From CAYOBW01 sp964402115 (GTDB lineage Bacteria > Verrucomicrobiota > Kiritimatiellia > UBA8416 > CAYOBW01), in NCBI GenBank assembly GCA_964402115.1, contig CAYOBW010000008.1, positions 1 to 64,000 on the forward strand: a DNA stretch of 64,000 bases. Direction: 5' to 3'. The notes under the pieces were generated by a model. The model was not told where the DNA came from. It did not search any database and saw only the letters and a list, made by a program, of their open reading frames with translations. A program made the translations under genes and the position numbers. Below, in pieces: positions 31,248 through 40,405 of the stretch; positions within the stretch are counted from its first letter, which is position 1; every line of letters begins with the position of its first letter.

Positions 31248-32573
31248 TCAGCCCTCCATTCCGAGCGGCAGCCCCTGGCGCTGGTCCACTTCGCGCCGGC
31301 TGACCAGGTTCTGGGTCCAGTAGACCAGCGCCATGAACGGCGACCGGCAGTTGGCCTGAACGTCCAGCCCGCGCCACGCCACGGACGAGAGGCGGTAGAA
31401 ACGGTGGCGGTATTCCAGGCACAGCGCGCGCAACGCGGCGGGCGTCATCTGCTGCGGCTGGAAGGCAACGTCGCCAAAACGGTAGGCGGGATCGAGCCAC
31501 CACGCCTCGTGCAAGAGCCGCCCTTCGGCCTGCAGCCGTGCGAAGAGCGGCGTGCCGGGAAACGGCACCAGGTGATTGAAGGCGGCAAAGAAGAAACGGT
31601 GCCGCAGGGCAAAATCGAGCGTGCGCCGGAACGTCTCCCGCGTGTCCGCGTCGTAGCCGAAGACGAACGTGGCATACAGGGCCAAGCCGTGCTCGCGAAA
31701 GCGGGCGATCGCGGCGGCGTAGTCGCCCGCCTGCAGGTTCACCCGCTTCCCCATTGCGCCCAGCGACCCGGCGTCCAGCGATTCGAAGCCCACCAGCACG
31801 CCCATGCAACCGCTGCGCTGCATCAACCTCAGCAACTCCCGATCCTGCGCCGCCTGCAAGCTCACCTGCCCGGCCCACCGGATGCGCAAGGGAATCAGCG
31901 CTTCCAGCAGGGCGCGCGCGCGGGCCGCGTCCACGACGATGTTGTCGTCCACGAAGAAGACCCGCCGCATGCGTTCGCGGCGGATCTCCTCCACGACCTC
32001 GGCTACCGGCCGGGCCCGGAAGGTCCGCTGGAAGTAGGCGGAAATGGAGCAGAACTCGCAGGCGTGGGGGCAGCCGCGCGCGGTTTCGACCAGGGACAGC
32101 CCGAGGTAAGGCTTTCCCGCGTAGACGTCGCGCCGCGGAAACACGCCGCCCAGCGCGGGCCGCTGCGCGGCGGCATAGCGCGGCTGCAGTCGCCCCGCGG
32201 CGGCATCCGCCAGGACCGCCGGCCAGAGGCCTTCCGCTTCGCCCACCAGCACGGCGTCCGCATGCCGGGCCGCTTCGTCGGGCAACAGCGTGGCGTGGAA
32301 GCCACCGAGGACGACGGGCACGCCGAGACGCCGGTAGGCCGCGGCGATCTGGTAGGCGCGGCGCGCCGTGTAGGTCTCCACGTTGATGGCGACCAGGTCC
32401 GTGCCGGCGGCGTACGGAATCGCCTCCAGACGGTCATCGTGAAACGCAACCGACCAGGCTGCCGGCGTGAGCGCGGCCAGTTGCGCGATCGCCAGGGGCT
32501 CCATGAGCCAGGACTGCGGATAGGCCTGGCCGGGCTCCCGCCCGACGCACGGCATGACGAACGTGACCTTCAT
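31248..32573 (-). CDS. B12-binding-domain radical SAM protein (1 of 3)
   Basis: The 441-residue protein has an N-terminal cobalamin-binding Rossmann domain (LVAINVETYTARRAYQIAA, VPVVLGGFHATLLPDEAA) and a radical SAM core with RGCPHACEFCSI (cysteines near residues 166-173). SAM-binding elements follow (VFFVDDNIVVD, GFESLD, TFVFGYDADT). This class (DUF4070/HpnP-like layout) methylates or rearranges unreactive carbons in lipids and natural products. It precedes the acyltransferase gene by 5 bp. The two other B12 enzymes of the cluster are 30-45% like it by eye in the same motifs, so they may be duplicates with different roles. Substrate unknown. Confidence 0.9.
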   Translation of the reverse strand: MKVTFVMPCVGREPGQAYPQSWLMEPLAIAQLAALTPAAWSVAFHDDRLEAIPYAAGTDLVAINVETYTARRAYQIAAAYRRLGVPVVLGGFHATLLPDEAARHADAVLVGEAEGLWPAVLADAAAGRLQPRYAAAQRPALGGVFPRRDVYAGKPYLGLSLVETARGCPHACEFCSISAYFQRTFRARPVAEVVEEIRRERMRRVFFVDDNIVVDAARARALLEALIPLRIRWAGQVSLQAAQDRELLRLMQRSGCMGVLVGFESLDAGSLGAMGKRVNLQAGDYAAAIARFREHGLALYATFVFGYDADTRETFRRTLDFALRHRFFFAAFNHLVPFPGTPLFARLQAEGRLLHEAWWLDPAYRFGDVAFQPQQMTPAALRALCLEYRHRFYRLSSVAWRGLDVQANCRSPFMALVYWTQNLVSRREVDQRQGLPLGMEG

Positions 32574-32658
32574 GCGGCTCCCGAAACGGCCACGCCTGCC
32601 GGCAGGGCCATCTGGCGGACCACCGGCAGGCGCGGTGCGCGACTTTCCCGGTCGTGGT

Positions 32659-33225
32659 TTACTTTGCCGGATCCCAAGGCGATTTGCGAAGGTGCAGCGC
32701 CACGCCCAGCTTGCCCCAGAAGGACATGGACCTGGCGGTCAGGATCGGGTTGTCCATAAAGTTCACCCCGGCATGGACCGCGGCGATCTTCCACTCCCCG
32801 CCCTCCTTCACGACGGTGGCCGTCCAGCGGTTTGCCATCGTGAAAGCGCGATCGTCCTTCATCGTGTAGGTTTCCGTGGACTTGCCGACGCAGTAACCCA
32901 CGTTGTCGGAGAGGAACTTCGTCAGCGCGTCAGCCTCGGGCTTGATCTCGATCTTCTTCATCGGAGCATCCTTGCCCGCAAACACCTTGTCGTTAAAAGC
33001 CCGGAGCTGCTCGATGCTCGTAATCACCGTCTGGTCGATGGCGGTGAAGACGAACGGCTGCGCGAAGCAACCTTTCAGACCGTCCATATCGCGCGCCTCG
33101 ATGGCCTTGACCGCTTTCGCCAGCAAGCCACGCAGGGCCGCATGGTCCGCGTCGCGATTCGCCGCCTCCTGCCCCAGGCAGCACGAAGCCAGACACAGGG
33201 ACGCCAGAACGACTGCACGTTTCAT
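32659..33225 (-). CDS. Lipoprotein with NTF2/SnoaL-like domain
   Basis: The 188-residue protein begins with a lipoprotein signal: LCLASC gives a lipobox LASC with the modified Cys at residue 15. The mature part (DADHAALRGLLAKAVKAIEA, GLKGCFAQPFVFTAIDQTV, WTATVVKEGGEWKIAAVHAG) has the cone-shaped NTF2/SnoaL-like (DUF4440-type) fold. Members bind small hydrophobic molecules or act as cyclases or isomerases. As a lipoprotein within the GH3/radical SAM cluster it may bind the product in the periplasm. The upstream 70 bp and downstream 85 bp hold no recognised signals. Confidence 0.8.
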   Translation of the reverse strand: MKRAVVLASLCLASCCLGQEAANRDADHAALRGLLAKAVKAIEARDMDGLKGCFAQPFVFTAIDQTVITSIEQLRAFNDKVFAGKDAPMKKIEIKPEADALTKFLSDNVGYCVGKSTETYTMKDDRAFTMANRWTATVVKEGGEWKIAAVHAGVNFMDNPILTARSMSFWGKLGVALHLRKSPWDPAK

Positions 33226-33295
33226 CCGCTACCTCCCTTGTTATACAAACAACCCCACCATACCGGTCGCACCTTAACAAAGTGCGCGGGCCCAC

Positions 33296-34531
33296 TCAAC
33301 CGCCATCGTACCGCCCCGGGCCTTCCACCTTGTCCGCAATGCAGACCGGCACGAGCTCAGCCCCGCGCGCCACGGCATCCGGGCAGTTCCGGCAGTGGAT
33401 GAGGCGCCCGTCGGGGCCGAGTTCCGCCGGACACTGGAACAGCAGCCGCTTCGCGCGCAAACGCACGCCCGGCCGGCCGGCCCGGCTCAGAAAGCCGAGA
33501 TTCCCGGCGAGGTCGCCGCCCGTCAGCGCGTTGAAGAGCAACTGCCCCGCCAGTTGCCCGGGGCGCTGAGGCCGATACATCGGATAGCACCCGTTCGCGC
33601 GGCGCGACAGCTCGACGAAGATCTTCTCGAAGCCGCTGGCCTTCAGCGGATGCCGCAGGACACGGTCGCCGGGGCCGAGGGCGGTGGCGACCAGAAACGA
33701 GAGCCAGCGCGGATCGGCGTCGCTCACGTTGGAACCGAGATAGGCGAACGGGCGGAGCCCGAAGCGCTCGCGGAGCAGTTGCTGCATGTCCAGATTCGTC
33801 AGGGTGTCGGCCCGCGGCGCCGCGGGATCGTTCCAGCGGCCGTGCAGCCCCTCCCGCAGGTTCCCGCGCACATCCCGGTAGTTCGCGTGGTCGCGGAAGA
33901 GCGTCACCAGCAGGTAGTGCGCGTGCGGCGAATGCAGCACGAAGGCGACCGCTTCTTGAATGTCGTCCAGCCGGTCCCCGTGCCCCGTGATGCTCAGCGC
34001 CACTTCGATGCCATGGCGGGCCGCGAGCTCTGCCTTCCCGGTCCGCAGGGCGGCCAGTTGGGAGGCGGTCGCCGCGACCGGAAGATCGGGCCGCCGCTGG
34101 CCCCGTTCGATGTGGAGGAAGAGGAGATCCAGCCCCGCTTCCCGCAGCCGGCCGGCGGCGTCGTCGTCGAGCAGCAGACCGTTCGTGAACAGCTCCGCGC
34201 GCAACCCCCGCCGTACGATCAGCCGGATGACCTCGCGGATCCCGGGGTGCAGCAGGACTTCCCCGCCCACGATCGAGACGGACTGCAGGCGCCGGTGACG
34301 GCACAGGGTGTCCAGGTCCCGTTCGATCTCGGCCAACGAGCGCTGGTGAACCGTGCGGCGGTTGTAGCAGGCTGCGCAGGAGATGTTGCAGCCGCGCAGG
34401 ATATCGAGAATGCCATGGGGCACGCTGTCCGCCCCCCAGGGCAGGTGCCAGGCGTCCGTCTTCGGCAGCGTTGTGCCTTTCGCCGCAACCTTCACGACGG
34501 CAGGGTAGCGCAAACGCGGGGAAGGTGACAC
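33296..34531 (-). CDS. Radical SAM protein with C-terminal cysteine motif
   Basis: The 411-residue protein has the cluster motif RGCNISCAACYNRRT (residues about 48-56 hold the three Cys), SIVGGEVLLHPG, LFTNGLLL and LDLLFLHIERGQ, as in MoaA/SPASM-type enzymes. The tail has FQCPAELGPDGRLIHCRNCPDA, an added Cys cluster that could bind a second Fe-S centre. Near the N-terminus the HLPWGADSVPHGILDI segment is shared with radical SAM proteins of unknown role. It lies in the same direction as the rest of the cluster, with repeat copy B just upstream. Substrate unknown. Confidence 0.85.
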   Translation of the reverse strand: MSPSPRLRYPAVVKVAAKGTTLPKTDAWHLPWGADSVPHGILDILRGCNISCAACYNRRTVHQRSLAEIERDLDTLCRHRRLQSVSIVGGEVLLHPGIREVIRLIVRRGLRAELFTNGLLLDDDAAGRLREAGLDLLFLHIERGQRRPDLPVAATASQLAALRTGKAELAARHGIEVALSITGHGDRLDDIQEAVAFVLHSPHAHYLLVTLFRDHANYRDVRGNLREGLHGRWNDPAAPRADTLTNLDMQQLLRERFGLRPFAYLGSNVSDADPRWLSFLVATALGPGDRVLRHPLKASGFEKIFVELSRRANGCYPMYRPQRPGQLAGQLLFNALTGGDLAGNLGFLSRAGRPGVRLRAKRLLFQCPAELGPDGRLIHCRNCPDAVARGAELVPVCIADKVEGPGRYDGG

Positions 34532-34550
34532 CTGAAAGGTGACGGCTGCG

Positions 34551-34690
34551 TAGTGCCTCAGTCACGCAAGGGGGGCGCTAACGGCGGGGACCGCCGTCTC
34601 CACGCCTCGTCACCTGCCCACGCGATGGAGACGGCCGTCCCCGGCCGTTATGTGCCATGTAAGTCCCCCTGCGTCATTGATGCCTTACCC
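34551..34690. mobile_element. Palindromic MITE-like element, copy B (inverted)
   Basis: Same element as at 30,011, in the opposite orientation. It begins TAGTGCCTCAGTCACGCAAG and ends CTGCGTCATTGATGCCTTAC, with the internal TAACGGCGGGGACC and GGTCCCCGGCCGTTA-like arms. It lies 12 bp after the stop codon of the radical SAM/SPASM gene (34,700). No clear target duplication is left, so it may be the oldest copy. Confidence 0.78.
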
Positions 34691-34699
34691 GGCGGCCGG

Positions 34700-35707
34700 C
34701 TACAGCCAGAGCGCGTCCCGGTGGAAGGCGCAGCGGGCGCAAAGCGGCGCCGACCCGTAGCTCCAGGCGCGCAAGTCCTCCCGCACCCGCCGATAGCGGT
34801 CGGAGTTGTACTGCGCCAGGAGGCTGCCTCCCGTCACGTTTCCCATGCTGGTCGCTCCGCCATAGTCGTGGCAACACATCAGCAGCTCGCCATTGGCCTG
34901 GACGTTCGCCTGCTTCCACGGAAACGGACAGGCCCGGAAGAACAGCGGCCCCAACCAGCGCCGCGCCATCTTGTGCGCGCGGGAGACCTTCGCTCGCAAA
35001 CCGTCGTAGTTCTCCACACTGCCCAGCCGGTCGTTGCAGTCATAGCCAATCACCGCCGCGCCCCGTGCCTGCCACTTCTTCCGAAACGCCGCGAACTCGT
35101 CCGCGTTTTCCCTGAGCTTCAGGTAGCGTAGCACCACCAGCCGCTCGCCCGCCACGTCCAGCAACTGCGTCACGTTCGCCTCGAGCCGTTCGAAGGAAAG
35201 GCCCGGCATGAGCCGCCCGTAGGTCGCCGCCGTGGCGGCATTCATGCTCACGTTGACAACGTCGACACCCGCGGCGAACAGGGCCGCCGCCCGCTCCACG
35301 GCCAGCAGGCTCCCGTTCGTGGTGAGCTCGATGCCCCACGTGGCGCCGAGTTCCTCCTTCGCCCGCCGGACGAAGGCCTCCAGCCGCGGATCGAGCAGCG
35401 GTTCGTTCTGGAACGTCAGCACGAGCAGGCCCGCGCGACCCCAGGAGGCGATCTCCTTCACCAGCCGCTCGAAGCCGGCCTCCGGCATGCGCTGTTCCGG
35501 CTGTGGGGCCAGCAGTCGCTGGTACGGGCACATGACGCACGCGCCATTGCAGCGGTTCAGCGTCTGGATCTGCACCATGCTGGGATACACCAGCCCCGTG
35601 CGGGCATCCGTCGTGTTGCGCAGGAACAGGCCGGTGCGGGAGAGGCGGTAGCGGGCTTCCGCCGCCAGTGCCCGCAGCCTGTTCCGCGTTGAGAGGCCGG
35701 TCTTCAT
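34700..35707 (-). CDS. Radical SAM/SPASM-domain protein
   Basis: The 335-residue protein has the motif LNRCNGACVMCPYQRLL (Cys at residues about 54, 58 and 61), LTFQNEPLLDPRL, ELTTNGSLL and VNVSMNAATAATY. A SPASM-like C-terminal Cys set follows (CPFPWKQANVQANGELLMCC, APLCARCAFH) that would bind auxiliary 4Fe-4S clusters. Enzymes of this type modify peptides or sugars. The start at 35707 overlaps the upstream B12-radical SAM stop (ATGA), so it is translationally coupled. It is the third gene of the cluster when read in its direction. Confidence 0.9.
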   Translation of the reverse strand: MKTGLSTRNRLRALAAEARYRLSRTGLFLRNTTDARTGLVYPSMVQIQTLNRCNGACVMCPYQRLLAPQPEQRMPEAGFERLVKEIASWGRAGLLVLTFQNEPLLDPRLEAFVRRAKEELGATWGIELTTNGSLLAVERAAALFAAGVDVVNVSMNAATAATYGRLMPGLSFERLEANVTQLLDVAGERLVVLRYLKLRENADEFAAFRKKWQARGAAVIGYDCNDRLGSVENYDGLRAKVSRAHKMARRWLGPLFFRACPFPWKQANVQANGELLMCCHDYGGATSMGNVTGGSLLAQYNSDRYRRVREDLRAWSYGSAPLCARCAFHRDALWL

Positions 35708-36996
35708 GCTTCCAGCGCGGCGGCCCGCTCCTGGAAACGGCCGGACTGGAGGTTCGACGCGAACACAAGCGGTTTCGTCAGGTACGGCGGGCCGGCCAGC
35801 CGGCGCAGGACGGAAGGCAGGCGATAGGTCTCCCGCCAGACGCGCCCGAAACCGTCCTGCAGCTCGGCCGCGCTCATCCGCGACGGTTGAAACACCACAT
35901 GCCGCCCATTGTAGCGGGACCAGTCGTGCGTCAGGATGCGGCCCTCGCGCTCCAGCCGCTTGTAGGCGTCCGTCCCGGGGAAGGGCGTGAAGATCGTGTA
36001 GTGCACGTAGTCTATCCCGGCGGAGGTCGCGAACCGCACGGTCTCCTCGAACACGGACTTCTCGTCCGTGTCGAAACCCAGCACGAAGCACCCTTCGACG
36101 ATCAGCCCCCGGTCATGCAGCAGCCGGATCGTGTCGCGGTACGCCGACACCTGGTTGAATGTCTTTCCCGCGCTCTCGAGTGCCGCCTGGTTGATGGACT
36201 CGAACCCGACGAGCAGCCCCTTGCAGCCGCTGGCCGCCATGAGGTCCAGCAGGTCCGGATGGGCGCTCACCTCGACCGTGGCGCAGCCGACCCACCACTT
36301 CCGCAGGGCGCGCAGCTTGCCGAAGAACTCGTAGGCCAGCGGCAGGTCCGTCACCAGGTTCGGATCCAGGAAGCTGATCATCTTGCCCGGCAGGCGCGCG
36401 ATCTCCGCCAGCACGTCGTCGGCCGGGCGCGAAATCGTTGCGGTGTAGAGCGACCGGCTGGCGCAGTACTCGCACTTGTTGCCGCAACCGCGCACGAGCT
36501 CGACCGTGTCGGGCTGCATGTACCGCGAGCGTTTCACGAAGCGGCGGTCTGGTACGACGTAGCCGGCGGGCGGCCGGGTGGCGCGGTACTGGGGCCTGAG
36601 CCGGCCGGCGGCGGCATCCCGCAGGAGGGCCGGCCAGGTTTCCTCCGCATAGCCGATCGCCACGGCATCCGCGTGCAGCGCCGCTTCGTCCGGCAGCACG
36701 CTGGCATGCACGCCGCCCAGCACCACCTTGACGCCGCGCGCGCGGAACCGGTCGGCGATCTCGTACGCGCGCCCGATGGTCCCGGTGATCCCGGTCACCG
36801 CCACCAGGTCAGCCGGCGCGGCGAAGTCCACGCGCTCGATCATCTCATCGACGACCGCCACCTCGCAGCCGAGGTCCGGCGGCACGAGCGCGGCGAGCGT
36901 CGGCATGGTCAGGGGCGCGTAGCGCAGCGCCTTGCCGTAGATCCCGGTCTCGGCCCGGTGTACGATAGCCTGCGGATGGATGAGGAGCACGTTCAA
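35704..36996 (-). CDS. B12-binding-domain radical SAM protein (2 of 3), TTG start
   Basis: The 430-residue protein has the cobalamin domain (LVAVTGITGTIGRAYEIAD, VKVVLGGVHASVLPDEAA), the cluster motif RGCGNKCEYCAS, ISFLDPNLVTDLP, GFESIN, CFVLGFDTDE and YTIFTPFPGTD. No ATG lies at the right place. TTG at 36996 fits the family start (LNVLLIHPQ), and its TTGA overlaps the stop of the upstream gene, mirroring the ATGA couplings elsewhere. So I take a TTG start with low initiation rate. It is a paralogue of the preceding enzyme; both may act in sequence on one substrate. Confidence 0.88.
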   Translation of the reverse strand: MNVLLIHPQAIVHRAETGIYGKALRYAPLTMPTLAALVPPDLGCEVAVVDEMIERVDFAAPADLVAVTGITGTIGRAYEIADRFRARGVKVVLGGVHASVLPDEAALHADAVAIGYAEETWPALLRDAAAGRLRPQYRATRPPAGYVVPDRRFVKRSRYMQPDTVELVRGCGNKCEYCASRSLYTATISRPADDVLAEIARLPGKMISFLDPNLVTDLPLAYEFFGKLRALRKWWVGCATVEVSAHPDLLDLMAASGCKGLLVGFESINQAALESAGKTFNQVSAYRDTIRLLHDRGLIVEGCFVLGFDTDEKSVFEETVRFATSAGIDYVHYTIFTPFPGTDAYKRLEREGRILTHDWSRYNGRHVVFQPSRMSAAELQDGFGRVWRETYRLPSVLRRLAGPPYLTKPLVFASNLQSGRFQERAAALEA

Positions 36997-38396
36997 GGCG
37001 CCACCGCCACCGGTTGCGCGGCGAGAAACGCATCCGTCCAGTCCGCGTCCGCGGGCCGCCGCCCCGGGTTGTCCGTGGTATAGGGCCGGGCGAAGCGCGC
37101 TTCCCCGTCCAGGCGCCGCACGAAGATCCGGTACGCCAGGTTGCCCACGAGATTCACGGCCGACGTGAGGCGAAAGCCGGCCACGCGTGGCAGCACGTGG
37201 GACAGGCGGAAGGTTTCCCGGTAGGCCCACTTGAATCCGGCATACAGCTCCTCCGGCGACAGGCGGCCCGGCCGACAGACCACGTGCATGGTGTCGTAGT
37301 CATCCCAGTTATAGCTCAGCATGCGCCCTTCCTGCTCCATGCGCCGGTAGAGCACGGTGCCGGGATACGGCGTGTAGATCGAATAGCGGGGAATATCGAT
37401 CTTCAGGCTGAGCACCTGTTCGACCGTGTCCCGGAAGACCCCCGGTCCGTCCTCGTCGAGCCCGAACACGAAGCACCCTTGCACGGTGATGCCATGCCGG
37501 TGCAGGGCCTCCACGACCTCCCGGTACGCCTGCGCCTTGTTGAAGCCCTTGTGGATGCCCAACAGGCTGGACTGGTTGACGGACTCGAAGCCCAGCAGCA
37601 GATACACGCAACCGCTCCGGGCCATGAGATCGAGCAACTCCGCGTCGCGCGCGACGTCCACCGTGGCCAGTCCGCCCCATTTCTTCCGCAGCGGGATGAG
37701 GGCGGTGAACAGCTCCTTCGCGTACTCGATGTCGTCCACCAGGCTGACGTCGTTGAAGCCGATGTAGCGATCCGGGATGCTGCGGACATCCGCAACCACG
37801 TCCGCAATGGGACGCTTGTAGTAGTGCTTCCAGACGACCGGCACCGTGCAGAAATCGCAGACCCGCCGGCAACCGCGCGTGGCATGCACGGTGTTGGGCA
37901 GCATGTAGCCGCTCTTGCGCAACAGGCCGCGGGCGGGGGTCGGCACCCCCGCGAGGATACCGTCCGCCGGTTCCTCCCCGCGGTACACGCGCGCCAGCCG
38001 GCCGGCGCGGAAATCCGCCAGCAGGCGGGGCCACGCGGTTTCCGCCATGCCGATGACCACCGCGTCGGCATGCCGCGCCGCCTCGCCCGGCAGGATGGAC
38101 ACATGGACGCCGCCGAGCACAACCGGGATGCCGCGCCGGCGATAGCGGTCCGCGAGGCCATACGCTGCGTTCGCCGTGCCGGTGATGGCGCTGATACCCA
38201 CGAGATCGGCATCCGCAGCCAGGGGAACGGGGTCCACGCTGCCGTCCACAATGCGGACGTGCACGTCCCGATCCTGAGCCTGTGCCAGCGCAGCCAGGGT
38301 GGTCAGGGAAAGCGGAGCCTCGCGCATGGACCGGACGTGCCCCCCGATCCTCAGCTTGTGCATGTGCGCGTCCGGTTGCAGCAGGAGGATTCTCAT
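36993..38396 (-). CDS. B12-binding-domain radical SAM protein (3 of 3), cluster leader
   Basis: The 467-residue protein has the cobalamin-binding segment (LVGISAITGTANAAYGLAD, IPVVLGGVHVSILPGEAA), the motif TRGCRRVCDFCTVP, IGFNDVSLVDDIEYAKEL, GFESVN, CFVFGLDEDGPG and YSIYTPYPGT. Its C-terminal helices (GFKWAYRETFRLSHVLP) also occur in its two relatives here. It is the first gene of the run that extends to 27,505, on the side of a divergent promoter region with the FHA kinase. It may be the first methylation or rearrangement step of the pathway (inference). Start at 38396 by the MRILLLQPD family start. Confidence 0.9.
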   Translation of the reverse strand: MRILLLQPDAHMHKLRIGGHVRSMREAPLSLTTLAALAQAQDRDVHVRIVDGSVDPVPLAADADLVGISAITGTANAAYGLADRYRRRGIPVVLGGVHVSILPGEAARHADAVVIGMAETAWPRLLADFRAGRLARVYRGEEPADGILAGVPTPARGLLRKSGYMLPNTVHATRGCRRVCDFCTVPVVWKHYYKRPIADVVADVRSIPDRYIGFNDVSLVDDIEYAKELFTALIPLRKKWGGLATVDVARDAELLDLMARSGCVYLLLGFESVNQSSLLGIHKGFNKAQAYREVVEALHRHGITVQGCFVFGLDEDGPGVFRDTVEQVLSLKIDIPRYSIYTPYPGTVLYRRMEQEGRMLSYNWDDYDTMHVVCRPGRLSPEELYAGFKWAYRETFRLSHVLPRVAGFRLTSAVNLVGNLAYRIFVRRLDGEARFARPYTTDNPGRRPADADWTDAFLAAQPVAVAP

Positions 38397-38517
38397 GAAT
38401 GGCGCCCTGGTCGCAAAGTCACAGCCGGCATCGTCCCCATGGAGTCAAGTTAGACGGAGATGGGATAACGTGCAAGGTGCAAAGCGCCCCCGCGTTCGGA
38501 CCTTTGCCTGCAACGCC

Positions 38518-38559
38518 GCCCGCGACTCCCACACTTTGCAAAGTGTGGGAGTCGCGGGC
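38518..38559. repeat. Perfect 42-bp palindrome
   Basis: Both arms are exactly complementary for 21 bp (arm GCCCGCGACTCCCACACTTTG, centre TTTGCAAA). It lies in the divergent gap between the radical SAM cluster and the FHA kinase, so it is not after a gene end. It may be an operator, a dispersed repeat or a strong RNA hairpin. Confidence 0.9.
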
Positions 38560-38658
38560 ACCTGAGTGGTTACGCACCCCCATTGAAATGCCCGAGCGGA
38601 TCGCGGGCTTGCGCGCGGTCGGCCATCGCGCTATCTTCCGTCGGCAACGGAGGTCAAC

Positions 38659-40293
38659 ATGCAGCTCGAAATCGTGTCCGCGCCGGGCGCCGGAACGGCA
38701 GCCGCGTACACCTTCCCGAACGAGCGCGCGGTCATCATCGGCCGCGACGCGGCCTGCGACGTGCACCTGGACGATGAACAGTGCTCCCGCCGCCACGCGC
38801 GGCTGGCCGGCGAGCAGGGCGCCGTGACCGTGGTCGACCTGGGCAGCACGAACGGCGTCTTCGTCAACGGCGCACGCTGTTACCGCCGTGCGCTCGCACC
38901 TGGGGATGAGCTGCGGGTCGGGCACACCGTGCTGCGCATCAGCGGCGTGCCGTCGCCCGCCAACCGCACCGCCGATCTCAGCATCACCGAGCGGCCGGCT
39001 TCCGTGGTCGTCTCGCTGCACCATGAGCAGGCCAACCTGCTGGGCGCCACCGCGACGCCGCTGGCGTCCGCGGAGGGGGGGGAGGAGAACCGGCTCCTGC
39101 GCGAGCTGTGCGAGATCACGCAGACGGTGGCCGCGTCCCCGGACCCGTCCGCGGCCATGCGGGCCGTGCTGGAGCAGACGCGCGAGCGGCTGCACGCGGA
39201 CACGGCCTGCGTGCTGGTGCGCGGCGAGGACGGGGCGTGGGCGGTCCGGCACGTGGCGAGCGGCGCCACCCGGCTCGAACGGATCGTCGTGAGCCAGACG
39301 ATCATTCAGGCCGCGCTCCAGGAGGGCATGGCCATCCTCAGCGATGACCCGCAGAACGACGCGCGTTTCTCGCCGAGCGCCAGCATCGTCGGGCAGAACC
39401 TCGCCACGGCCATGTGCGCGCCGATCAAGGTCAAGGACGCGTTCGTCGGCGTGCTCTTCCTGGACCGCCGCGAGCGGGGCGGCGTGTTCAAGCCCATGGA
39501 TCTGCGGTTCGCCGTGACCGTGGGCAACCTGCTGGGCCTGCTGCTGGAGAAGGAGCAGATGCAGGCCGAGGCGCGGCAGCGCGAGCGGCTGGCGACGATC
39601 GGCGAGGTCATGGCCGGGCTGGCGCACTGCGTGAAGAACATCCTCGCCGCGCTCAAGTTCAGCGTCGGCGCCCTGCAGCGCGCGATCGAGAAGCCGGACC
39701 TCGCGGCGGCGGGCGGCTTCCTGGGCCATGTCACGACGCAGGAGCAGCGGATTTCCGACCTCGTGCTGGACATGCTGACGTACGCCAAGGAGCGCGTGCC
39801 GGAGCGCGCCGAGGTGGACCTCGGCCGCCTGCTCGAGAGCGTGGCCGCGCCGCTCCGGGCCCAGTGGGCCGAGGACGGCATCGGCCTGCGGCTCGCGAGC
39901 GACCCGGCCTGCCCGCGGATCCTGGCCGAGGAGCACGCCCTCTACCGGGTCTTCCTGAATCTCTTCGGCAATGCGCGCGATGCCATCCGGGCACGGGGCG
40001 ATGCCCCGCTCAAGGAGCTCGCGGTCACGGCTATGCCGACCGCGGACGGCGCCGGCGTCGAGGTGCGGCTGCGCGATACCGGCACGGGCATTCCGGCCGA
40101 CCGGCTGGAGCGCATCTTCGACCCCTTCTACTCGACGAAGGGCTCGGGCGGCACCGGCCTCGGGCTGGCCGTCTCGCGCAAAATCGTGCGCGAACACGGC
40201 GGCGAGATCTCCGTGGAGTCGTGCCCGGGCGCATGGACGGAGTTCCGGGTGCGGCTGCCGGTGGGACACGGCGCCGCGCCCGAATCACCTTGA
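38659..40293 (+). CDS. FHA-GAF sensor histidine kinase
   Basis: The 544-residue soluble protein has an N-terminal FHA domain (VIIGRDAACDVHLDDEQCSR, LGSTNGVFVNG; residues about 1-95) that reads phospho-threonine. A GAF domain follows (about 145-300, NLATAMCAPIKVKDAFVGV), then the phospho-acceptor helix GLAHCVKNILAALKF (His near 330) and a HATPase domain (LFGNARDAI, DTGTGIP, GGTGLGLAV). No membrane segment is present, so it senses something in the cytoplasm, perhaps Ser/Thr kinase signals. No response regulator is next to it. It is transcribed away from the radical SAM cluster, on the other side of the 42-bp palindrome. Confidence 0.92.
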   Translation: MQLEIVSAPGAGTAAAYTFPNERAVIIGRDAACDVHLDDEQCSRRHARLAGEQGAVTVVDLGSTNGVFVNGARCYRRALAPGDELRVGHTVLRISGVPSPANRTADLSITERPASVVVSLHHEQANLLGATATPLASAEGGEENRLLRELCEITQTVAASPDPSAAMRAVLEQTRERLHADTACVLVRGEDGAWAVRHVASGATRLERIVVSQTIIQAALQEGMAILSDDPQNDARFSPSASIVGQNLATAMCAPIKVKDAFVGVLFLDRRERGGVFKPMDLRFAVTVGNLLGLLLEKEQMQAEARQRERLATIGEVMAGLAHCVKNILAALKFSVGALQRAIEKPDLAAAGGFLGHVTTQEQRISDLVLDMLTYAKERVPERAEVDLGRLLESVAAPLRAQWAEDGIGLRLASDPACPRILAEEHALYRVFLNLFGNARDAIRARGDAPLKELAVTAMPTADGAGVEVRLRDTGTGIPADRLERIFDPFYSTKGSGGTGLGLAVSRKIVREHGGEISVESCPGAWTEFRVRLPVGHGAAPESP

Positions 40294-40405
40294 TCGCCGC
40301 CCATGCCGCGCCTATGCTGCCCGAACATAAGTGGGAGCCGAGGATCGGCCACGCCGGACGGCGCGGCGTGCAGGTGCGGTTCCCCGTGCAAGGGGAGGCG
40401 GAGCG

